This document shows, in pieces, positions 55,444 through 64,000 of a stretch of 64,000 bases of DNA; within the stretch, counting starts at the first letter, position 1; every line of letters starts with the position of its first letter. The translations under genes were made by a program, and so were the position numbers. The DNA is from Paracoccus alcaliphilus (GTDB lineage: Bacteria > Pseudomonadota > Alphaproteobacteria > Rhodobacterales > Rhodobacteraceae): the NCBI RefSeq assembly GCF_028553725.1, contig NZ_CP067124.1, positions 2,490,001 to 2,554,000 on the forward strand. Reading direction: 5' to 3'. Below the pieces are notes generated by a model, which saw only the letters and a list, made by a program, of their open reading frames with translations, searched no databases and was not told where the DNA came from.

Positions 55444-56534
55444 GGCGTTGTTGCACAAGCCTGACGGCAAGTGATTCACTTTGCGGATCCATGCCGTTAG
55501 ACGCGCTGCATGAGCAAGCCATCACCCGCCCGCTATCGCACGACGAACTGGTCCAGCTACAACGCATCGCTGCGCAAGCGGGGGTCGCTGCTGATCTGGG
55601 TGGACACGGACATAACCTGGCTTGCGCCGCGTGATGGGAGGCCTGGGAGGCCAGCGGTGTTTTCCGATGCGGCGATACAGTTCTGCCTGTCGATCAAGGT
55701 CCTGTTCAAGCTGCCGCTTCGCCAGATCGAGCCAGGTTCCGCCACTGGTTCGAGGAACCTTGGCGAGGCGGGATGGTGGCGAGCCTGCTGAAGCTGGCGG
55801 GGCTGGACTGGCCGGTGCCTGACTTTTCCACGCTGTGCCGCCGACAGAAGACCCTGGCCGTGCAGATCCCCTATCGCCGCGCCGACGGGCCGCTCAACCT
55901 GCTGGTCGACAGCACGGGCATCAAGTTCCTCGGCGACGGCGAATGGCAGGCGCGCAAGCACGGGGTGCAGGGGCGGCGCCAATGGCGCAAGGTGCATCTG
56001 GCGATGGACCCGGCCACGTCCGACATCCGCGCGGTGGAATTCACCCCTGGCCGCGACGGCGACAGCCCCGTTCTGCCCGACCTGCTCGGCCAGATCCCGG
56101 CGGACGAGAAGATCGGCACGGTCACCGCCGACGGCGCCTATGACACGCGCCGCTGCCACACCGCTATCCTCGCGCGTGAGGCCACCCCGATCATTCCGAT
56201 CCGCAAGAACGGGCGGCTGTGGAAGGAAGATTGCCCGGCGGCACGCGCCCGAAACGACACCCTGCGCGCCACCCGACATTACGGTCGGGCTTTCTGGAAA
56301 CGTTGGACTGGATACCACGCCCGCAGCCGGATCGAGGCGAGGATGCGCTGCCTGAAATCCTTCGGCGAACGCATCATGGCGAGAGACCCGGATCGCCAGA
56401 CCGCCGAAGTCCACATCCGCGTCGCACTCATGAACCGCTTCAACGCCCTCGGCACAGCCGACATCGTCCGCCTAGCCTGAGTTGAGTGGGGGAAGGGGCA
56501 GTCACGCCTCAAGCGATAGTTGCGCAACAACGCC
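55444..56534 (+). mobile_element. IS5-family, IS903-group insertion sequence
   Basis: This 1091-bp element begins GGCGTTGTTGCACAAGC and ends with the inverted form (GGCGTTGTTGCGCAAC on the other strand). It is flanked by 9-bp repeats GTTCTCGAG. It contains one transposase gene disrupted by a short insertion. The intact duplication shows the insertion has not been rearranged since. Confidence 0.9.
55510..56480 (+). pseudogene. IS903-group transposase, frameshifted
   Basis: The N-terminal part (RYRTTNWSSYNASLRKRGSL) runs from ATG 55510 to a frame break at 55725 after LPLRQ. The remainder resumes at 55770 as GMVASLLKLAGLDWPVPDFS and continues through the DDE core (LLVDSTGIKFLGDGEWQARK, VTADGAYDTRRCHTAI, RSRIEARMRCLKSFGERI) to 56480. 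Between them, 44 bases replace what is normally about two codons, shifting the frame. Two short proteins would be made instead of one of about 310 residues. Confidence 0.8.
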
Positions 56535-56543
56535 GTTCTCGAG
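56535..56543 (+). repeat. Right target-site duplication of IS903-type element
   Basis: GTTCTCGAG, identical to 55435-55443. Confidence 0.85.
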
Positions 56544-56674
56544 GTTAGGTTCAGACGGGTTATTCGGCTTGGACCCCGCTCCCCATCCCGGACGTCATGA
56601 ATGCTGCGCTTCGAGCTGATGGTAGGACGTGGTCGGTGTGAAGCAGCCACAAGCATCAGGAAAGGAAGCGCAGC

Positions 56675-56860
56675 ATGAAGCACTTTTCCGGATTGGATGT
56701 ATCGGTAAATGAGACCTCGAACTGCATCGTTGATGAGGATGGGCGGATCTGCCGGGAGCTGAAAGTTGGTCCGTTGTCCCAATGGCTGTTCGAGGGCCTG
56801 GCCAAGGTCAACCTTCCGGCGATCTGCATGCAGACGCGCCACGCCAAGGCTTTCCAATTT
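56675..56860 (+). pseudogene. IS110-family transposase fragment
   Basis: ATG 56675 behind GGAAAGGAAGCG starts MKHFSGLDVSVNETSNCIVD, the IS110 DEDD-type N-terminus. About 30 residues expected next are missing: the chain jumps from GRICRELKV to GPLSQWLFEGLAKVNLPAIC. Homology ends at TRHAKA near 56860. It is a doubly deleted remnant. Confidence 0.75.
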
Positions 56861-56934
56861 CGGGCTCAAGGTGGGGATTGTTGGTGCGGGAGGCCTTCCC
56901 CCAGCTGCATCGCAAGGTCTTGGGCATTGTCAGG

Positions 56935-57567
56935 GACAACGCCGCGTTGGCCGTCTGATGCGCCAGAGCGGCATCAAGGTACTCCGCAGCCGCAATCTCA
57001 AGCGCACCACTGACGGCGATCATGACTTCAACATTCTGCCGAACCTTTTGCAGCAGGTTTTCACGGCGAGCGGGCCGAACCAGAAATGGGCCGGAGACAT
57101 CACCTATGTCTGGACGCGCGAGGGCTGGATCTATCTGGCGGTCATCATCGACCTGTTCTCAAGGCGGGTTGAGGATTGGGCGATCAGCAACCGGATGAAG
57201 CAGGATCTGACGATCCGGGCGCTGAACATGGCAATTGCGCTGCGTAAACCGTCGCCAGGATGCATTCATCATACGGATCGTGGATCGCAATACTGCGCCC
57301 ATGATTGCCAGAAGCTTCTGCGCCGACATGGGTTCAAGGCATTGATGAGAGGCAAAGGTAATTGCTACGACAACTCTGCCGTCGAAAGCTTCTTCAAATC
57401 GCTGAAGGCCTAACTGGTCTGGCGCCGCGACTGGCACACCCGGCGAGAGGTTGAGATTGCCTTCTTCGAATACATCAACGGCTTTTACAACCCGCGACGC
57501 AAACACTCAGCCTTGGGCTGGAAATCACCCGTGGCCTTCGAACAAAGGGCCGCCAAACATGAGCGCC
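56935..57567 (+). pseudogene. IS3-family OrfB fragment with in-frame TAA
   Basis: From GRLMRQSGIKVLRSRN the frame follows an IS3-group integrase: QKWAGDITYVWTREGWIYLA, CIHHTDRGSQYCAHDC and NCYDNSAVESFFKSLK carry the DDE residues. TAA at 57411-57413 interrupts it after SLKA. The continuation LVWRRDWHTRREVEIAFFEY, INGFYNPRRKHSALGW lies in the same frame. There is no OrfA or left end. Confidence 0.8.
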
Positions 57568-57644
57568 TCCCAAAATGGATTGTGGCGATCCCGCCTTGGC
57601 ACATCAATGCCGTCGGGGGAGGTTACAGAATCAGTGTTTTGGCA

Positions 57645-57765
57645 ACACGAAAGGCTTTCATAGCGCCTTGGGCTATCGGCCACTGGTCGCGGAAACCATC
57701 GACCTGATGGACCATAGGCCAGTCATGTACTTTCAAACTGGACCACTCGGATGGGTATGATCGGT
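57645..57765 (+). mobile_element. Right-end scrap of an IS3-family element
   Basis: About 30 codons read NTKGFHSALGYRPLVAETID, LMDHRPVMY, the OrfB C-terminus, followed by TGGACCACTCGGATGGG-type terminal repeat. It resembles the end of the complete element at 7763-8979 (CGGACCACTCAGGTGGG) but is clearly a diverged copy. Confidence 0.65.
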
Positions 57766-57806
57766 TTCGCATAGTTTTTTGAATCGCGGGCTGGGGACAA
57801 TGCGAT

Positions 57807-58280
57807 CTAGCCCCGGCGCAGCCCGTCCATCAACAGTTGCAAGGCGTGTTCGACCGTTGCGGCGCGGACGCGGTGGCGGCCGATGGCGCCGAATTCGACG
57901 GTCTCGGTCCGGGTGCCGAAGGGTTGGGCGATGCCGAAACAGACCCGGCCCTCGGGCTTGTGTTCCGATCCGCCCGGCCCGGCAATGCCGGTGACCGAAA
58001 CCGCGATTCCGGCCGCGGATTGACGCAGCGCGCCAGCCGCCATCTCCATCGCGACCTCTTCGCTGACGGCGCCGTGGGCCTGCAGCGTGTCGGGGCGGAC
58101 GCCCAGCATGTCCTGCTTGGCACTGTTGGAATAGGTGATGAACCCGCGGTCCACGGCATCGGATGATCCCGGCACCTCGGTCAGCGCCGCAACGATCAGC
58201 CCGCCGGTGCAGCTTTCTGCGGTGGCGATCATCACGCCGCGTGCGCGGGCGGCGTCGAGGACGTCGGCGGCAAGGCTCAC
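57807..58280 (-). CDS. pncC: Nicotinamide-nucleotide amidase (CinA C-terminal domain)
   Basis: This 157-residue stand-alone CinA C-terminal domain deamidates nicotinamide mononucleotide in NAD recycling. The catalytic Ser and Lys region reads ATAESCTGGLIVAALTEVPG, and the second motif is VSVTGIAGPGGSEHKPEG. GTG 58280 overlaps the pgpA stop; a longer frame reaching 58529 is antisense-like sequence inside pgpA. The 3' end is only about 45 bases from insertion-sequence debris but is complete. Confidence 0.9.
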   Translation of the reverse strand: MSLAADVLDAARARGVMIATAESCTGGLIVAALTEVPGSSDAVDRGFITYSNSAKQDMLGVRPDTLQAHGAVSEEVAMEMAAGALRQSAAGIAVSVTGIAGPGGSEHKPEGRVCFGIAQPFGTRTETVEFGAIGRHRVRAATVEHALQLLMDGLRRG

Positions 58281-58768
58281 ATCAGCAATCCATGTGAAAT
58301 TCCCGCCGCTATCATCGTCGCGATACCGGCGAAAAGTCCAGCCCAAAGATCGTCCAGCATGACGCCATGGACGCCACCTTCGCGGTCGGCGCGGCCCACC
58401 AGCCAGGGTTTCCAGATATCGAACAGCCTGAAGAAGATCAGCGCCGCCACCCAGCCGGGATAGGGGAAGCTGTCGGCGGGCAGGCCCATATACCAGAAGC
58501 CGAAGGACGGAAAGCACAGCGCCAGCCACTGGCCCGCGACCTCGTCGATGACGATTTCACTGCGGTCGGGGTCCTCCATCCCGGCGGTATAGCGTCTGAC
58601 GACCCAGAACCCGAGCGCGGTGACCAGCAGCGTCGCGACCAGCAGCAGCGGGAAATGCCCCAACCGGTGGATCAACACGCCCAGACCCACGGCCACGACC
58701 GAGGCCCATGTCCCCGGCGCGGGCTTGAGCAGTCCGACGCCGAACCATGTCGCAAGAACCCTGTCCAT
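58277..58768 (-). CDS. pgpA: Phosphatidylglycerophosphatase A
   Basis: This 163-residue inner-membrane phosphatase makes phosphatidylglycerol. Seen: GVGLLKPAPGTWASVVAVGL, EIVIDEVAGQWLALCF (acidic metal site) and FFRLFDIWKPWLVGRADREG. It starts 3 bases after ispDF and overlaps pncC. Confidence 0.9.
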   Translation of the reverse strand: MDRVLATWFGVGLLKPAPGTWASVVAVGLGVLIHRLGHFPLLLVATLLVTALGFWVVRRYTAGMEDPDRSEIVIDEVAGQWLALCFPSFGFWYMGLPADSFPYPGWVAALIFFRLFDIWKPWLVGRADREGGVHGVMLDDLWAGLFAGIATMIAAGISHGLLM

Positions 58769-58771
58769 CGA

Positions 58772-59916
58772 TTACTCCTTGATCAGGGTGACGGTGGCGA
58801 TCGAGGCGATCCCCTCGCGCCGCCCGGTAAAGCCCAGCCGTTCGGATGTGGTGGCCTTGACGCTGATCCGGTCGGGCGCAAGTTCGATGATTTCGGCCAG
58901 CCGCGCCTGCATGGCACCTGCATGGGGGCCGATCTTCGGGGCCTCGCAGATCAGCGTGACATCGGCATTGCCGATCCTGAAGCCATGTGCGCGGGCAAGA
59001 TCCGCGGCGTGGCGCAAAAAGATCGCGCTGTCGGCACCCTTCCATTGCGGGTCCGAGGGCGGGAAATGGCGGCCGATATCGCCTGCGGCCAGCGCGCCAT
59101 AGATGGCGTCGGTCAGCGCATGCATGCCGACATCGGCATCGGAATGGCCCATAAGCCCGGCCTCATGCGCGATCCGCACGCCGCAAAGCGTCACATGATC
59201 GCCCGGCCCGAAAGCGTGAACGTCATAGCCATTGCCCAGACGGATATCCATCGCAGCCCCCAGCAGTTTTTCCGCCCGTGCGAAATCGCCGGGCCATGTG
59301 ATCTTGAGATTGTCTTCGTCGCCCTGCGTGATGACGATGTCCAGCCCGGCCTTGCGGGCCAGTTCCACATCGTCGGCAGCGTCGTCGGGGTGGAGCCGGT
59401 GCGCTTTGGATATTTGTTCACCAGAGAAACCCTGCGGGGTTTGCGCGCGGTAAAGCCCGTCGCGCGAGGCGGTGCCGGTGACGGTGCCGTTGTCACCGCG
59501 CCACAGCGCATCGGTGACGGGCAGGGCGGGGGCGGCGGCCCGGGCGCCCGCCTGCAGCGCGTCGATCACGCCCTGGATGACCGCGTCGCTGACAAGGGGG
59601 CGGGCGCCGTCATGGATCAGGACATGGGTGATGTCGCTGCCCTCCAGCGTGTCCAGCGCGGCGCGGACGCTGGCGGCGCGGGTCTCTCCGCCGGTGACGA
59701 TGGTGACGGGGCCTGCGAATTCGGCGATGGCGCGGGCCATGTCATCGGGATGGACGACCAGCACCACCCGGTCGAAGCCCGCGAAGGCGTCCAGCGCGCG
59801 GGCCAGAACGCTGCGCCCGACCAGATCGCGCCATTGCTTGGGCTCGTCACCGCCGGCGCGGCTGCCGCGACCGGCGGCGGTGACGATGGCCGCATAGCCT
59901 TTCGGGGCGCGGACCG

Positions 59917-59920
<4 letters not shown>
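58772..59920 (-). CDS. ispDF: Bifunctional IspD/IspF (MEP isoprenoid pathway)
   Basis: In this 382-residue fusion, residues 1-220 are the cytidylyltransferase IspD ([40 protein letters not shown]) and residues 225-382 are the cyclodiphosphate synthase IspF ([40 protein letters not shown], with Asp/His metal ligands). Such fusions are usual in alphaproteobacteria. ATG 59920 overlaps the purL stop by 4 bases. Confidence 0.95.
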
Positions 59921-62097
<2,177 letters not shown>

Positions 62098-62219
62098 GTC
62101 TGGCCCTTCCTGCCCGTGGAGTCTGGCGCCTTGTAAGTGCTGGCGCCTCGCATGGGAAGGGGCTGGTGCGTTTGGCGCGCGCTTTGCCCGAAGCGGTCGC
62201 GCGGACCGGATATGCGGGC

Positions 62220-62246
62220 AAAAAAAAGCCGGGCACTAAGCCCGGC
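62220..62246 (-). terminator. Rho-independent terminator upstream of purL
   Basis: On the minus strand GCCGGGC, loop TTAGT, GCCCGGC is followed by eight T. It points toward purL (start 62097), so it ends a transcript coming from the LysR side or from a promoter inside the 361-bp gap 62098-62458. Confidence 0.85.
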
Positions 62247-62332
62247 CTAAGTCCAACAGGGAGGTTGAAGGTGATGAACCGCTAAGCTTTCCACCGCCTT
62301 CGAAGCCTGATTTATGTGCAGGCTATGAACTA
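62220..62332 (-). ncRNA. Candidate small RNA or purL leader attenuator
   Basis: A possible -10 box TATATT (62340-62345, minus strand) would start a transcript of about 110 nt that ends at the strong terminator. Before the terminator, TTCAAC and GTTGGA (one wobble pair) form a stem exposing the loop CTCCCT, which is complementary to Shine-Dalgarno sequences. Such anti-SD loops are a known feature of alphaproteobacterial sRNAs. No good -35 box is visible. The alternative is that this is the purL 5' leader. Confidence 0.4.
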
Positions 62333-62458
62333 TTCAAGGAATATAGTGTCGCACTTGCAGCATAGCGGCCATGCAGTTACCGAATGGCTGCAAAATCCTG
62401 CCAAAACAACGCTGAAAACCCGACCAAAGTCGTAAGGACGGTACCGGAATTGCGACCT

Positions 62459-63364
62459 TTAGCTGCCCCGGATTTCGCTTTGTGCGCGGCGATAGGCCTG
62501 GATTTCCTCCAGCACGAATTCGCGGAACACGGCGACGCGGCGGGTCTGGCGCAGCTCTTCGGGATAGGCGATGAAAACCGGCACCTCGCCCGACTCGATT
62601 TCGGGCAGCACGCGAATCAACCGGCCGTGGTCGGCGGTCAGGTAATCGGGCAGCACGCCGATGCCGATATTGGCCAGCACCCCTTGCAGCACGCCGAAAT
62701 AATTATTCACTGTCAGCATGGTCGAGATGTTCTGCGCCAGCAGTTCCTGCACCAGCCGGGCACCCGCGGCGACCTGCGGCTGGTCGGTTTTCTGGCAGAT
62801 CAGCCGGTGCGAGGCCAGTTCAGTCAGCGACTGCGGCATCCCCGCCTTTTCCAGATATTCGGGCGAGGCATAAAGACGCATGCGGATGTTCAGCAGGCGG
62901 CGGCGGATCAGGTCGGACTGGCTGGGCTCTTTCATGCGAATGGCCACGTCGGCCTCTCGCATGGGCAGGTCCAGCACGCGCTCCTCAAGGATCAGGTCGA
63001 TCTTGAGGTCGGGATATTTCTCATACAGCTTGACCAGACGCGGGGCCAGCCACAGCGTGCCAAAGCCAACCGTCGCCGTGACCTTCAATTCGCCGAAGAC
63101 ATGTTCTTCGCTGTCGCGGATACGCGCGGCGGCGCCGTCCAGCTTGCGGGTCATCGACATCGTCGCCTCGAACAGCAATTCGCCCTGTTCGGTCAGGATC
63201 AGCCCGCGCGCGTGGCGGTGAAACAGCGTTGTCCCAAGTGATTCTTCCAGCGCGCGGATCTGCCGGCTGACCGCCGATTGCGACAGATGCAGCGTGTCGC
63301 CGGCATGCGTCAGGCTGCCCGCGTCGGCGACCGCGTGAAATATTCTGAGCTTGTCCCAGTCCAT
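62459..63364 (-). CDS. LysR-family transcriptional regulator
   Basis: This 301-residue regulator has the N-terminal winged helix MDWDKLRIFHAVADAGSLTH, LSQSAVSRQIRALEESLG and a two-subdomain periplasmic-binding-like effector domain. ATG 63364 gives the standard length; an ATG at 63406 adds 14 unrelated residues. It is divergent from the oxidoreductase gene at 63526 and is likely its regulator. It resembles the GcvA-like subgroup in the N-terminus. Confidence 0.85.
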   Translation of the reverse strand: MDWDKLRIFHAVADAGSLTHAGDTLHLSQSAVSRQIRALEESLGTTLFHRHARGLILTEQGELLFEATMSMTRKLDGAAARIRDSEEHVFGELKVTATVGFGTLWLAPRLVKLYEKYPDLKIDLILEERVLDLPMREADVAIRMKEPSQSDLIRRRLLNIRMRLYASPEYLEKAGMPQSLTELASHRLICQKTDQPQVAAGARLVQELLAQNISTMLTVNNYFGVLQGVLANIGIGVLPDYLTADHGRLIRVLPEIESGEVPVFIAYPEELRQTRRVAVFREFVLEEIQAYRRAQSEIRGS

Positions 63365-63525
63365 TGTTGTAATAATCCTGCCTTGGCAGCCATGCATTTT
63401 TTGCAACCCTATCCTGACAGGCGCTATCAGGCAAGATGCTGCGTTGCGGCGACGAATATTCTTTGTCGGTCAGCAATTCTGACCTACAATGGATGAAAGG
63501 CCAGTAATTCTTGGGGAGGACCGGG

Positions 63526-64000
63526 ATGAGCAAGCAGGAATTCACGCTGTCGGACCGCTTTGACCTGACAAAGGCCCACGTTCTTTTGAACGGGACGCAG
63601 GCGCTGGTGCGGCTGATGCTGATGCAGGCGGCACGCGATGAACGGGCGGGGCTGAACACGGCGGGGCTGGTCACCGGCTATCGCGGCAGCCCGCTTGGCG
63701 GCGTCGATCTGGCGATGATGCGCGAAAGTGACCGGTTGGCGCAGGCCAATGTGCTGTTCCAGCCCGGCCTGAACGAGGATCTGGCCGCCACCGCGCTGTG
63801 GGGCAGCCAGCAGGCCGAGTTGCGCGGCGAGGGCAGATATGACGGCGTTTTCGGGCTGTGGTATGGCAAGGGGCCGGGGATCGACCGTTCGGGCGATGTG
63901 ATGCGCCACGCCAATATGGCGGGGTCGTCGAAACATGGCGGCGTCATCATGGCGATGGGCGACGACCATACGGGCGAAAGCTCGACCGTGCTGCATCAGT
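63526..64000 (+). CDS. Indolepyruvate ferredoxin oxidoreductase, N-terminal part
   Basis: The window ends 158 codons into this gene. The protein starts MSKQEFTLSDRFDLTKAHVL and shows the thiamine-diphosphate enzyme segments GTQALVRLMLMQAARDERAG, GYRGSPLGGVDLAM and GKGPGIDRSGDVMRHANMAG. These match the large fused IorA/IorB-type enzyme that oxidises aryl pyruvates. GGGGAGGA at 63513-63520 is a strong ribosome-binding site. The C-terminal part lies outside. Confidence 0.85.
   Translation, partial: MSKQEFTLSDRFDLTKAHVLLNGTQALVRLMLMQAARDERAGLNTAGLVTGYRGSPLGGVDLAMMRESDRLAQANVLFQPGLNEDLAATALWGSQQAELRGEGRYDGVFGLWYGKGPGIDRSGDVMRHANMAGSSKHGGVIMAMGDDHTGESSTVLHQ

Noticed and set aside
58280..58529. Longer N-terminus for the CinA-type protein
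   Set aside because: The extension lies antisense-frame within pgpA, is arginine-rich and lacks family resemblance; GTG 58280 overlapping the pgpA stop fits.

Overview
The window is a high-GC alphaproteobacterial chromosome segment. Its gene set and protein sequences look like Rhodobacteraceae, most likely Paracoccus or a close relative. This rests on my recognition of protein families and gene order (ahcY-metK, fabZ-lpxA-lpxI-lpxB, purM-purN, purL-ispDF-pgpA-cinA, MoxR/DUF58/DUF4159), not on a search.

Layout. (1) 0.1-5.6 kb holds a complete branched-chain-type ABC uptake operon (binding protein, two ATPases, two permeases) ending in an isochorismatase-like cysteine hydrolase. A perfect 9-bp palindrome sits just upstream of its likely promoter. 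(2) 5.6-10.2 kb holds a LuxR-type regulator, a divergent short-chain dehydrogenase, and an EhuB-like binding-protein gene split inside its signal peptide by an IS21 remnant plus an IS3-family element. A truncated M20-type amidase follows. (3) 10.4-23.5 kb is an accessory and decaying region. It contains small secreted proteins, an alcohol dehydrogenase with an in-frame amber codon, a Gfo/Idh/MocA oxidoreductase, an HsdR C-terminal remnant, an H-NS-like protein, a pRiA4b ORF-3-like protein, a TonB-receptor scrap fused to half of trbB, and an IS256 element interrupted by an IS66 element. It ends with a tyrosine integrase beside tRNA-Ser(CGA). (4) 23.6-55.3 kb is ordinary core genome: cysteine synthase, MscS channel, gyrA, dsbB, ahcY-metK, typA, hyi, the MoxR/DUF58 operon, lipid A synthesis and purM-purN. 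(5) 55.4-57.8 kb is an insertion-sequence scar: an IS903-type element with an intact 9-bp target duplication, then IS110 and IS3 fragments. (6) 57.8-64 kb is core again: pncC/cinA C-terminal domain, pgpA, ispDF, purL, a possible small RNA or attenuator, a LysR regulator, and the start of an indolepyruvate ferredoxin oxidoreductase.

How the genes work together. The left part looks like two nutrient-scavenging modules, each with uptake genes next to an amide-type hydrolase. The first is intact and the second is destroyed by transposition. The core parts supply methyl-cycle enzymes (AhcY removes S-adenosylhomocysteine and MetK makes S-adenosylmethionine), lipid A biosynthesis up to the disaccharide, purine biosynthesis and the MEP isoprenoid pathway.

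I found no convincing new defence or signalling system, and no CRISPR array. The best leads are regulatory: the palindrome at 121-142, the paired stem-loops in the ahcY-metK leader, and the anti-Shine-Dalgarno hairpin upstream of purL. A fused TnpA-TnpC transposase in the IS66 element is also worth attention, as are several genes caught in mid-decay.
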